NCBI GenBank assembly: GCA_943357245.1
Contig: CALRGH010000006.1
Coordinates: 1 to 35,825 of the forward strand
DNA: 35,825 nt
Reading direction: 5' to 3'
Source of the DNA: Candidatus Nomurabacteria bacterium
Lineage (GTDB): Bacteria > Patescibacteriota > Minisyncoccia > Phycocordibacterales > UBA9973
Under the pieces are notes generated by a model, which worked only from the letters and a program-made list of their open reading frames with translations, ran no database searches and was not told the origin of the DNA. Positions 9,492 through 18,511 of this stretch are shown piece by piece. Numbering within the stretch: the stretch's first letter is position 1; each line of letters starts with the position of its first letter. Both the position numbers and the translations under genes were made by a program.

Positions 9492-10481
9492 TTAAAACAA
9501 TTTTTGATCGGGCACGTCGAATCCAAGATGTTGATATGCTTTTTTAGTAGCTGTGCGGCCACGTGGTGTCCGCTCAAGAAATCCTTGTTGGATGAGGTAG
9601 GGTTCAATGACTTCTTCGATTGTCGCTTCTTCTTCACTTGTTGCGGCAGCGAGGGTACCTAAACCAACAGGTCCACCTTTAAATTTTTCAATAAGTGTTT
9701 GTAAGGTAATGCGATCAACCTCTGAAAGGCCTGTTTCATCAATACCAAGAAGCGACAACGCCAAGAAAACTGTCTTTTTATCCAATTCTTTTTTATGCAC
9801 CTGCGCATAGTCACGACAGCGCTTCAAAAAGTAGTTCGCGGTGCGTGGGGTAAAGCGTGAGCGTTTCGCAATTTCAACAAGCGCGTCATCTTCAATACCA
9901 ATACCCAAAATTTTTGCTGAGCGGCGTACAATTTCTTTAATTTCATCTTCTTTATAATATTCAAGTCGGAATGTACCACCTGAAAATCGCGAGCGAAGTG
10001 GTGCAGAGAGTAATGCGATGCGTGTGGTCGCCGCAATTAAGGTAAATGGCGGTAGATCAAGTTGGATGGTGCGCGCCGATGGGCCTTTGCCTAAAATAAT
10101 ATCAAGTACACCACTCTCCATGGCAGGGTAGAGGACTTCTTCCACCATCTTATTTAAGCGATGAATTTCATCGATAAATAAAATATCGCCTGGCGTGAGG
10201 TTAGTCAGCACACTCGCCAAATCACCGACTTTTTCAATAGCAGGGCCTGAGGTTGTCTTTATTTGTCGGCCAGTTTCTTTTGCAATCAAATGCGCGAGCG
10301 TAGTTTTACCGAGTCCTGGTGGGCCATAAAATAAAATATGCTCCGCAGGGTGATTGCGTTCTTTTGCGGCATCCAAGAGGATCCGCACATTCTGCTTGAT
10401 AGTATCCTGACCGATATAGTCATCCCATGCGTCAGGGCGGAGTGATTGATCGAGATATTTGAGGGAAAAGTCTTTATCCAT
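9492..10481 (-). CDS. ruvB: Holliday junction branch-migration ATPase RuvB
   Basis: LRPDAWDDYIGQ, GPPGLGKTTLAHLIA, FIDEIHRLNK, ERTPRGRTATKKAYQHLG. Confidence 0.98.
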   Translation of the reverse strand: MDKDFSLKYLDQSLRPDAWDDYIGQDTIKQNVRILLDAAKERNHPAEHILFYGPPGLGKTTLAHLIAKETGRQIKTTSGPAIEKVGDLASVLTNLTPGDILFIDEIHRLNKMVEEVLYPAMESGVLDIILGKGPSARTIQLDLPPFTLIAATTRIALLSAPLRSRFSGGTFRLEYYKEDEIKEIVRRSAKILGIGIEDDALVEIAKRSRFTPRTANYFLKRCRDYAQVHKKELDKKTVFLALSLLGIDETGLSEVDRITLQTLIEKFKGGPVGLGTLAAATSEEEATIEEVIEPYLIQQGFLERTPRGRTATKKAYQHLGFDVPDQKLF

Positions 10482-10573
10482 AATGCTAATTATAGCACTG
10501 CGTGGTAAGTGGGAGATGTATTGACAATTATTTTAAATATGATACAATATACGCAAACAAAAAACTTAAACCT

Positions 10574-10801
10574 ATGGGACACGATTTAAATCTTGTTGAA
10601 GCAATACTGCTGTTTTCAATTGCAATATGGGTATTTGGGCTTGGGTTTGCTTTTATTGTGCAACACCAAAACCAATTTATGAATTGGACAAGAAGGACAC
10701 TCTCCACCTTCTTTAGAAACTACTGGAGATACATTGCCGTCTTTGCTCTCGGATATTTTCTTGCCCAAGGAAATATCGTACACCTCTCAACTTCATTTTG
10801 A
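10574..10801 (+). CDS. Small membrane protein of unknown function
   Basis: 75 aa from MGHDLNLVEA, two hydrophobic segments, stop codon inside a terminator hairpin. Confidence 0.55.
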   Translation: MGHDLNLVEAILLFSIAIWVFGLGFAFIVQHQNQFMNWTRRTLSTFFRNYWRYIAVFALGYFLAQGNIVHLSTSF

Positions 10802-10815
10802 GAGGTGTTTTTTTA
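10781..10815 (+). terminator. Terminator (CACCTCTCAA...TTGAGAGGTG + T7)
   Basis: 10-bp stem followed by a T tract. Confidence 0.85.
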
Positions 10816-10863
10816 CCACCAAATACTTCGATGCTTGCGTAACATTTCGTTCATTGGGTGAGC

Positions 10864-10891
10864 TTGACAGAAACAATAGATATGCTATACT
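10864..10891 (+). promoter_or_regulatory. Near-consensus sigma70 promoter
   Basis: TTGACA (10864-10869), 16-nt spacer, TATACT (10886-10891), not followed by a plausible CDS. Confidence 0.75.
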
Positions 10892-10897
10892 AGCTCT

Positions 10898-11280
10898 AGT
10901 TGTGAATAACCTGTGGAGAGAGATTGTAAGTGCCAAATAAGCCTTACAGTCTTTTATTTTTTTAGGAAACGATTTCCCCAGTGTTCCCAACAGAAGCGGA
11001 CTTGACCGCTTGCGCAATGTGCGCCTGACGCTATACTAAGAGTCCTGTTCATTCTTTCCAAATTAAAGAGTACATAAATCTCTAAGCAATCAGAATTTAT
11101 TCTATATGCTTTCTGACAAGACGTTCTGGTTTCGACTGGGGCCATCATGGACGACTGGATTACATGCAATACGCAAGTGATGCATGGATTGTTTAGAGAT
11201 TTATAGACTTTTTAATGAGAAAAGGGAAGTTAGAAGCGAATAGGGAAAAAATCACCGCAACAATGTTGTGGTGATTTTTG
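10898..11280 (+). ncRNA. Candidate structured non-coding RNA (unidentified class)
   Basis: Own promoter and terminator, four short hairpins, and an 18-bp long-range helix 11074-11091 / 11187-11204. Confidence 0.6.
11246..11279 (+). terminator. Terminator of the candidate ncRNA
   Basis: AAAAAATCACCGCAACA / TGTTGTGGTGATTTTT stem followed by T-rich sequence; also in position to terminate the pilB-like gene from the other side. Confidence 0.8.
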
Positions 11281-11316
11281 TATTTCACTAAAACCTAGCA
11301 ACCAGAACCTGATTTT

Positions 11317-13011
11317 CTAGTCTTCCAATAAATCAACCGATGTTCGAAGTTCCGCAAGAGAGGTAATACCTTTCAATACTTTGATAATACCGTCTTCTTT
11401 CATATCAAAAACATGTTGATGCTCTGCTATTTTTTTGATTTCGCGCTCACTTGGATTTTCATCAGTCACTTTTTCTATTTCTTCGTCGGTTTTAATGATT
11501 TCAAAGACCCCAATACGTCCTTTGAATCCTGTATTGTTGCACTTTTCACAGCCGACAGGTTCATAGACATTTAATACTTGATCAGGGGTGATACCTTCTT
11601 TCGCGAAATCTTTTCCTTCAGTAATACCTTGTTGGATAATATCGCGAACCAGTTTTTCATCCTCACCTGCGAGCACTGCTTGTTTTTTACAAGTGGTGCA
11701 AAGTACACGTACCAGTCGTTGTGCAATAGAAAGGGTGAGTGCAGAACTGATAATTTTTGGGTTTACATTCAATTGAATAAGTCGGGGAATAACACCGGCT
11801 GCATTGTTGGTGTGCAGTGTTGAGAATACTAAGTGCCCGGTGAGCGCCGCGTCAATCGCTGTCTGTGCGGTCTCCGCGTCTCGGATTTCACCGATCATAA
11901 TCACATCCGGGTCTTGGCGAAGTGCTGCGCGAAGACCAGAAAGAAAGTCATAATTTTTGTCATGCTCGACTTGGGTTTGGGTAATACCTCCAAGGTGATA
12001 TTCGATAGGATCTTCGATGGTAATTATTTTTAATTCTGGGTTATAGAGTTTGCGCAAAAATGCGTACAGTGTGGTTGTTTTTCCGGAGCCCGTCGGACCT
12101 GTCGTCAAAATAAGTCCATTTGGTTTTGCAATTTCTCCCATTGTCACGTCGAACAATTTTTTATCCATACCCATATCCTCGAGCTTCACTTGTGTTTGTC
12201 GCGGATCAAGCAAGCGCATCACAATTGATTCGCCGTATGCGCCAGGAATAAATGACACACGGATATTTATTTCTATCTTGTCCAAGAAAATACTGAAACG
12301 TCCATCTTGCGCACTATTCGTGATAGTGAGTTTGAGTCCAGATAAAAGTTTGATGCGCGATACGAGCATTTTATACAACTCGCTTTTCATAAACATAATA
12401 TCTTGCAAGAGGCCATCGATACGATAGCGCAGTCGCACACGTTCTTCTTCGAGTTCGATGTGCACATCGGATGCTTTTGTGGTGATTGCACCAGCGAGAA
12501 TTGCCTCCATAATACGCGATACATTTCCAGATCCTCCGGTGAGTTTTTCAATCACCTCAGGCACATCGTGAATGTTTTTTATATCAGCGGAGAGTTTTGC
12601 AAGTGTTTCTCCTTCAACATCAAAACTTCCTTTTTTTGAGGTTGATGCGAACGAAAGATCATCATAAAACGTCCATGCATGTTCGAGTGATTTTTGAGAC
12701 ACCATCACTAAGCTCACCTGGTATCCCTTGGTCGCAAGAGCTTCCACGGCTTTTTGCGTGACGTCTATTTCAGGTGAGAGGATAGCGACGACGAGTTCTT
12801 TGCCGACAAGTTTGATTAATGCCAATTTTGCTGCCTCTGCTTCGGCTTGTGTCATAAGACGAAGCGCATCTGGCTCGATAGTTTGGGTGGTGAGATTTGC
12901 GTACGGAAGGTTAAATTTCGTAGTTGCCAGAAGCTGGACCACATCCTCCTCTTCTTTGGCATTTAAATCCTTAAGTTGGCGATTTTGCTCATCTTCGTCG
13001 AAGGTAATCAT
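11317..13011 (-). CDS. pilB: Type II/IV secretion / type IV pilus assembly ATPase (PilB/GspE family)
   Basis: GPTGSGKTTTLYAFL, ITIEDPIEYHLGGITQTQV, GEIRDAETAQTAIDAALTGHLVFSTLHTNNA, C..C/C..C zinc motif. Confidence 0.93.
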   Translation of the reverse strand: MITFDEDEQNRQLKDLNAKEEEDVVQLLATTKFNLPYANLTTQTIEPDALRLMTQAEAEAAKLALIKLVGKELVVAILSPEIDVTQKAVEALATKGYQVSLVMVSQKSLEHAWTFYDDLSFASTSKKGSFDVEGETLAKLSADIKNIHDVPEVIEKLTGGSGNVSRIMEAILAGAITTKASDVHIELEEERVRLRYRIDGLLQDIMFMKSELYKMLVSRIKLLSGLKLTITNSAQDGRFSIFLDKIEINIRVSFIPGAYGESIVMRLLDPRQTQVKLEDMGMDKKLFDVTMGEIAKPNGLILTTGPTGSGKTTTLYAFLRKLYNPELKIITIEDPIEYHLGGITQTQVEHDKNYDFLSGLRAALRQDPDVIMIGEIRDAETAQTAIDAALTGHLVFSTLHTNNAAGVIPRLIQLNVNPKIISSALTLSIAQRLVRVLCTTCKKQAVLAGEDEKLVRDIIQQGITEGKDFAKEGITPDQVLNVYEPVGCEKCNNTGFKGRIGVFEIIKTDEEIEKVTDENPSEREIKKIAEHQHVFDMKEDGIIKVLKGITSLAELRTSVDLLED

Positions 13012-13070
13012 GGACAAATTTTATCATAAAAATAGGCAAAATAGCCTTATAAATAGGGGATATATAGGTA

Positions 13071-13099
13071 TTGACATTATTGGTAATATATGATAAGAT
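13071..13099 (+). promoter_or_regulatory. Putative promoter for the 13139 CDS
   Basis: TTGACA (13071-13076), 17-nt spacer, TAAGAT (13094-13099). Confidence 0.55.
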
Positions 13100-13138
13100 A
13101 TAAGCAAATAACAAATCACAAAACAATAAACAAAAACG

Positions 13139-14290
13139 ATGAAAACAATCATACTCAGTGCCCTTTTCATGGCGGTGTTCATGGGAAGCGGAGCGAATGC
13201 TCAAACAAAAAAACCAACAGGATACCCCTTTTTCGCTAAAAGTGATCAAATCGCGCAAGGTTTGATTAAGGAACATACTCCGGAAGGAATAATTACAGCG
13301 TATTTAGACAGAGGTATCTACAGTAAGTACTGGAAAATTTCTCAAGCCGATCTTGCTGATTTGATTTATAATGTCAGTCTTCGTGCACAAGAGATGGGGT
13401 GCCCGAGTCCTGTTACCAGTGCTGATAATGCAAGTGCATTGTTCTCCGCTGGTAATTATGGAACTGCAACTGTGGCCTCCCTTAAAAAGGATGGCATCAA
13501 AACAGTACACATGGGCATGATAAGTATTGCTGATGGTAAAGTTAAAATGTACGAACAACCACTTTCAGGACTTGATGACCGAATTGAATTTGGTGTGCTC
13601 TATGATGGAAATGGTGTGCCGTTCCCTGTAATAAAAAAGGGAATTGACGGACTTGGTCAGTGTTGTTTAAACATCTGTTATCCGAAACAAGAAGAGGATA
13701 ATTATGTTGACGATGGCGATGGCGGAGGACAGTACTCTGATAAAACAGTACAGCGTTCAGGAGATGGTGTGGTAATAAACAATTACAATATCATTGAAAA
13801 TTCCGGTAACTCAAGTTCAGATCAGTCGCAAGAGCAAGAACAGGAACAAACTGCTCCTGCACCTGTCCCACAACAACAAGGTTCAGGATTTGTTCCTGCT
13901 CAGATTTCGTACCAAGAAGTACCGATGCAAATGAATCAGCCTATAAATTACAATCCTGGGTACAGTGCTCCTCCGGTAAATTATGGGAATAGTGGTACTG
14001 TTGTGTACAACAATAGACCAAACGGACTTGATGTCGCTGACTTTATTGTTGATGTCGCTACACTTGGTGTCGGTATCTATGGTGCCAATCAATTGTGGAA
14101 ATTAAACAATAAGCCTGCGCCCATTTACAATGTAACCGGAGGTAACACTACTTATGGTACCAATAGTTACAATAGTGGTGTGTACGGAAATGGGCTACTC
14201 CCTACCTACACAGGTCCCGGTGGAGGCACTGGAACTGGTGGAGGTGGAGGACCGATTGATATTGGTAACGGAGGTCCTGGTAATGATTGA
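13139..14290 (+). CDS. Secreted protein of unknown function with Q/P-rich linker and Gly-rich C-terminus
   Basis: Signal peptide MKTIILSALFMAVFMGSGANAQ; QEQEQEQTAPAPVPQQQG; GPGGGTGTGGGGGP tail. Confidence 0.8.
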   Translation: MKTIILSALFMAVFMGSGANAQTKKPTGYPFFAKSDQIAQGLIKEHTPEGIITAYLDRGIYSKYWKISQADLADLIYNVSLRAQEMGCPSPVTSADNASALFSAGNYGTATVASLKKDGIKTVHMGMISIADGKVKMYEQPLSGLDDRIEFGVLYDGNGVPFPVIKKGIDGLGQCCLNICYPKQEEDNYVDDGDGGGQYSDKTVQRSGDGVVINNYNIIENSGNSSSDQSQEQEQEQTAPAPVPQQQGSGFVPAQISYQEVPMQMNQPINYNPGYSAPPVNYGNSGTVVYNNRPNGLDVADFIVDVATLGVGIYGANQLWKLNNKPAPIYNVTGGNTTYGTNSYNSGVYGNGLLPTYTGPGGGTGTGGGGGPIDIGNGGPGND

Positions 14291-14308
14291 GGTATGGTGT
14301 ATTTTTTC

Positions 14309-14339
14309 AAAACCCTGCAAACGAAGTTTGCAGGGTTTT
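14309..14339. terminator. Terminator (AAAACCCTGCAAAC-GAA-GTTTGCAGGGTTTT)
   Basis: 14-bp perfect stem followed by T tract. Confidence 0.9.
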
Positions 14340-14386
14340 TTATATGCCTGGCGTTCTTGCTTTTTTTCGCTCAACTTTTCAGTGGA

Positions 14387-14483
14387 GGATACAGCACATT
14401 TGGAAGTCTCACGGACAGTGTCGACTGGAGTGGGAGCAAATTTGTAGCAACAAATTATGCGTGCTTCCAAATGTGCTGTATCC
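14387..14483. repeat. 20-bp perfect inverted repeat enclosing a foldable 57-nt core
   Basis: GGATACAGCACATTTGGAAG (14387-14406) and CTTCCAAATGTGCTGTATCC (14464-14483); inner AATTTGT-AGCA-ACAAATT hairpin. Confidence 0.85.
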
Positions 14484-14493
14484 GGAGTACCTA

Positions 14494-14522
14494 TTTACAA
14501 TACATGCGATGTATGATATAAT
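14494..14522 (+). promoter_or_regulatory. Promoter with palindrome in the spacer
   Basis: TTTACA (14494-14499), 17 nt, TATAAT (14517-14522); spacer includes ATACAT-GCG-ATGTAT. Confidence 0.7.
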
Positions 14523-14611
14523 CCTTTTAGTTATAAAAAGAGTCGGAAACCCCCATTATTATCACTAGTACCCTATATCCTTTTTAAAAATAAGGATATA
14601 ATAAAACCATT

Positions 14612-17200
14612 ATGAAAGGAATTATACAAAAATGTGCTATTGGCGTTCTCGCTCTCGTTGCATTCATTGCAACAAGTGGTAACGCACTTGCCTTTGTCCA
14701 ATTTAATAACGACCCACAAGACTTTGCGACATTCCGTACGTCGAATGCGACGGCGTGTAATAACTGTTCTAACTGGGCGCAATCTGCCACGGCTAATGCA
14801 GGGGATATTGTTGCATTTTCCGTGTATTACCACAATACCGGTAATGAAACTGCGCAAAACGTACGTATTAAAATCTCTCCACAAACCAATGGTCCGGGTA
14901 CCTCAGAGAGTTTTACTGGCCAAGTACTTTCTGATAATGGAGGTACGGTTTCTGGTACCAATACTATTTATATATCAAGCGTCCAAACAATGACGTATAT
15001 TCCTGGTTCTGCACGATGGTTTGCAAACCAAAGCACAACAGGAGTGCCGATAAATGATGCAGCACTTTTCTCTAGTGGTATTCCTATCGGCAATATTACC
15101 GCAGGATGGCCATCACAAGGACAGCTCCGCGTGCAATATCAAGTTGGACAAACAGCACAAGCATCCACACCAAGTGTTACGACAAACAGTGCGACAAATA
15201 TCGCACAATATTCAGCAACACTCAACGGAAATATTTCTGCAGGTGCGCCAGTAACTTCTAAATATTTTAAATGGGGAACAAGCGCAAGTAATTTGAGTCA
15301 AACCCTTTCACTCGGTTCTCAATCTTCAAATGGTGCATTTTCTGGTTCACTTTCAGGACTTACGACAAACACCCTTTATTATTTCCAAGCATGTGCAGTA
15401 AATACTGCAGGGTCTGGTTGTGGTAGTGTGCTTTCATTCCAAACGGGTGCTGGTCAACAAGTCTATGCATGTAACGATCATGTCGATAATGATTTTGATG
15501 GATTGACCGACTACGGACAAGATCCTGGCTGTTCATCTGCAACAGATAATGACGAATATAATGCACAGCAAACCTATCAATGTAATGATGGTATGGATAA
15601 CGACTATGATGGATTTACTGACTACCCACAAGATATAGGGTGTGCATCCACAACAGACAATGATGAATACAATCAAATCACGAACAATATCCCAACGGTT
15701 ACCACCAACGATGCAACAAGTATTGATGAAGATTCTGCAGTACTCAATGCATACACAAATCCAAATGGCACAAACGTGACACGATTCTTTAAGTGGGGCA
15801 CGAGTGCAAGTAATCTATATAACACGTCATACATTTCTGGCTCACAATCCGCAAGTGGTTCATTTGCGTATTCACTTTCTGGATTAAATGATGATACGAC
15901 CTATTATTTCCAAGCATGTGTAACCCCATCTAGTGGAAGCACTGTTTGTAATGGTACAAAAAGTTTCCACACAGAGACTGTTGGTTCAACAGGAAACGAA
16001 CCTGATGTAACCACACTCTCTGCGTCAGGAATTGATACAGATTCTGCAACACTAAACGGTGATGTAGATACAAACGGCGATTCAGTAACACGATGGTTTG
16101 AATGGGGAACAAGTTCAGGTAATCTTTCGCACACACTTTCACTTTCAGGAACACAATCATCTGACGGAGATTTTTCAAAATTCCTTTCAGGACTTGCTGA
16201 AGACGAGACCTATTATTTCCGCGCATGTGCCGAAAATGATTTCGGTTCTGATTGTGGTTCTGTCAAAAATTTCCAAACAGATGGAGAAGACACGGATAAT
16301 GACGGAGATGCAGATGTGGAAGATATGCATGTGGTCACCCTTCCTGCGACGACAGTTACTCAAGCAGATGCGCGATTGAATGGTCTTGTCGCAAACAACA
16401 CATCGCAATCAGCAACAGGATGGTTTGAATGGGGAACTAATCCACAGATGAGTTTCCGTACACCAGATATTTCTCTTGGCGGAGATGATTCAGTAAATTT
16501 CTGGACAACCGTTTCAAGTCTCAATCCAAACACGACCTACTATTTCCGTGCGGTAGTAAAAACAAACAATGGACTTGAACATTTCGGTACGATTCAGACA
16601 TTCCACACAACAGGTATTACTCCACCAAATTATATTCCACCGGTACGCACGGTGTATGTAAATTCTGGTACCGGTGGTGGTACAGGTAATTCACTTATGA
16701 TGCTCACTATTGATTCTCGATATGAAAATATCTATGTCGGTGACATGATTGATTACACGGTTACGTATAAAAATATTTCTGGTAAGACATTGGCAAATGC
16801 AGTGCTCCGCGTGGCATTTCCAAAAGAAGTTGCTTATAAAAACGGTAGCGCAGGATCATACTCAGGAGGTGACCGCACCGTAACTATTCCTCTTGGTACT
16901 GTTGTTGCAAATCAAACAGCAACATACACATTCCAAGGACAAGTGCTTGGGAATGCTCGTGATAATCAATTGTTAGTCACTACAGCAAGTTTGGTCTTTA
17001 CTGATTGGCGTGGCGCACAAGAAGAAGCAACTGCGTATGAATTAAACACAATACAAGTTGTTCGCAGTACAGGATTTTCACTCTTTGGTGGATTTGGATT
17101 TCTTCCAAACTCACTTATTGAATGGTTTATCATTATCTTGATTATCTTTGGTATTATCTACCTTGCACGCAAAGCGTTTAAGGACGATAAGAAAGTATAA
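14612..17200 (+). CDS. Large cell-surface protein with FN3-like repeats, acidic Cys repeats and C-terminal membrane anchor
   Basis: N-terminal signal sequence; repeated SATLNG...RWFEWGTSS..LS...TYYFRACA modules; CND.xDNDxDG.TDY.QDxGC repeats; C-terminal TM followed by RKAFKDDKKV. Confidence 0.88.
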   Translation: MKGIIQKCAIGVLALVAFIATSGNALAFVQFNNDPQDFATFRTSNATACNNCSNWAQSATANAGDIVAFSVYYHNTGNETAQNVRIKISPQTNGPGTSESFTGQVLSDNGGTVSGTNTIYISSVQTMTYIPGSARWFANQSTTGVPINDAALFSSGIPIGNITAGWPSQGQLRVQYQVGQTAQASTPSVTTNSATNIAQYSATLNGNISAGAPVTSKYFKWGTSASNLSQTLSLGSQSSNGAFSGSLSGLTTNTLYYFQACAVNTAGSGCGSVLSFQTGAGQQVYACNDHVDNDFDGLTDYGQDPGCSSATDNDEYNAQQTYQCNDGMDNDYDGFTDYPQDIGCASTTDNDEYNQITNNIPTVTTNDATSIDEDSAVLNAYTNPNGTNVTRFFKWGTSASNLYNTSYISGSQSASGSFAYSLSGLNDDTTYYFQACVTPSSGSTVCNGTKSFHTETVGSTGNEPDVTTLSASGIDTDSATLNGDVDTNGDSVTRWFEWGTSSGNLSHTLSLSGTQSSDGDFSKFLSGLAEDETYYFRACAENDFGSDCGSVKNFQTDGEDTDNDGDADVEDMHVVTLPATTVTQADARLNGLVANNTSQSATGWFEWGTNPQMSFRTPDISLGGDDSVNFWTTVSSLNPNTTYYFRAVVKTNNGLEHFGTIQTFHTTGITPPNYIPPVRTVYVNSGTGGGTGNSLMMLTIDSRYENIYVGDMIDYTVTYKNISGKTLANAVLRVAFPKEVAYKNGSAGSYSGGDRTVTIPLGTVVANQTATYTFQGQVLGNARDNQLLVTTASLVFTDWRGAQEEATAYELNTIQVVRSTGFSLFGGFGFLPNSLIEWFIIILIIFGIIYLARKAFKDDKKV

Positions 17201-17221
17201 GTAACAAGAATAAGTATAAGA

Positions 17222-17254
17222 AACACAAAATCCGCCGATGGCGGATTTTGTGTT
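17222..17254. terminator. Terminator hairpin (AACACAAAATCCGCC-GAT-GGCGGATTTTGTGTT)
   Basis: 15-bp perfect stem. Confidence 0.8.
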
Positions 17255-17265
17255 ATATTGGCAAA

Positions 17266-17730
17266 ATGAAACGAGAATTTTCTGAAAAAGAAATACCTAT
17301 GATTGCACAAGAAATCTTGCGCTCATTAGAAACTAGCGCTCACACCCTAGAACCTGCGCGAGCGCGTATCCTCGCGCTCGCAGGCGATCTCGGTGCTGGC
17401 AAAACAACACTTACGAAAGAAATAGCAAAACAATTAGGTATTACTGAGACAGTGATTTCACCCACGTATGTGATTATGAAAAGCTATCCGATTACTATTC
17501 CTAAACCCTATACCCTAGACGCTACGACCCTTGTCCACATTGATGCCTATCGTTTAGAAAGCGACGATGAACTCGCTCGTCTCGGGTGGAGCGAGTTAAT
17601 CAGTGATCCGAAAAATCTCATCATTATCGAATGGCCAGAAAAAGTGAAAAATTTGATTCCAGAGAATTCTATTTGGATACGATTGGCACACACAGAAGAC
17701 TCTAAAAGGGTTATCGAAATCAATTCTTAA
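17266..17730 (+). CDS. tsaE: tRNA threonylcarbamoyladenosine biosynthesis ATPase TsaE
   Basis: LAGDLGAGKTTLTKEIAKQLG, SPTYVIMKSY, HIDAYRLESDDELARLGWSEL, IIIEWPEKV. Confidence 0.94.
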   Translation: MKREFSEKEIPMIAQEILRSLETSAHTLEPARARILALAGDLGAGKTTLTKEIAKQLGITETVISPTYVIMKSYPITIPKPYTLDATTLVHIDAYRLESDDELARLGWSELISDPKNLIIIEWPEKVKNLIPENSIWIRLAHTEDSKRVIEINS

Positions 17731-18463
17731 TTACCCAGGAGGCCTTGCCTCCTGGGTAATATCGAGATATGATAAAAGCATGTCAGTCAGAAAAATAAAT
17801 TTTGTAGAGGGAGAATATTTTCATATTTACAACAGAGGAAATAGTAAGCAAAAGATTTTTCACGATAAACAAGATTATTTGTATTTTTTGTTGATATTAT
17901 TTATTTCAAATAATGTAAATAATTTTGATCTTAATAATTTTTCAAAAAAAGAAAACGCCTTTAATGTTAAAAGAAGCAAAGAAATTGTTGCCATTGGTGC
18001 ATATTGTTTGATGCCGAACCACTTTCATGTACTTATCACTCAGATTGAAGATGGTGGTATTAGTAAATTTATGCAAAAACTATCAACGGCCTATGCTATG
18101 TATTACAACAAAAAGTATAAGAGAACAGGGAGTCTTTTTGAAGGAAAATTTAAAGCTGAACATGTTGATACTGATGTATATTTAAAATATATATTTTCAT
18201 ATATTCATTTAAACCCCATTAAACTAATTTATCCAAAGTGGAAAAAAGAGGGGATTACGAACAAAAAAGAAGCATTGCACTATTTGGATTCATATGAGTA
18301 TTCAAGTTACCGCGACTTTTTAGGAAAAGATAGAAAATATAAAAATATCATAAACATCAAACCATTCCCACAATATTTTTCAAAAAAGAATTCTTTTCAA
18401 AAAGAAATAATGGACTGGATTAACTATGGAGAGTAACACCCAGGAGGCAAGGCCTCCTGGGTG
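17730..18463 (+). mobile_element. REP/RayT-type unit: Y1 transposase gene between mirror-image palindromes
   Basis: Palindrome 17730-17760 (core ACCCAGGAGGCCTTGCCTCCTGGGT) and palindrome 18437-18463 (core ACCCAGGAGGCAAGGCCTCCTGGGT, the exact reverse complement) bracket the transposase ORF. Confidence 0.8.
17780..18436 (+). CDS. REP-associated tyrosine transposase (TnpA_REP/RayT, IS200-like Y1 HUH family)
   Basis: YFHIYNRGNSKQKIF, AYCLMPNHFHVLI (HUH), YKRTGSLFEGKFKAEHVDTDVYLKYIFSYIHLNPIK. Confidence 0.93.
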   Translation: MSVRKINFVEGEYFHIYNRGNSKQKIFHDKQDYLYFLLILFISNNVNNFDLNNFSKKENAFNVKRSKEIVAIGAYCLMPNHFHVLITQIEDGGISKFMQKLSTAYAMYYNKKYKRTGSLFEGKFKAEHVDTDVYLKYIFSYIHLNPIKLIYPKWKKEGITNKKEALHYLDSYEYSSYRDFLGKDRKYKNIINIKPFPQYFSKKNSFQKEIMDWINYGE

Positions 18464-18511
18464 GTGAAAATCCCTGTATTTAAGAGCGGTTTTTCTTGTA
18501 TTTGGTGGGTA

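Noticed and set aside
10990-11012. SRP-RNA-like string on the minus strand (GCGGTCAAGTCCGC)
   Set aside because: The conserved GGAAGNAGCC-type partner is missing; the match is explained by a local hairpin.
11100-11280. tmRNA (standard or permuted) based on GTTCTGGTTTCGACTGGGG
   Set aside because: No T-arm (GGTTCRANNC), no acceptor stem pairing partner and no convincing tag ORF upstream or downstream; kept only as an unidentified ncRNA candidate.
14387-14483. Integron attC site
   Set aside because: No recognisable GTTRRRY core and no integron integrase nearby.
14154-14568. Overlapping ORFs on both strands around 14.15-14.57 kb
   Set aside because: They cross a terminator and the perfect inverted repeat; low-complexity or implausible proteins.
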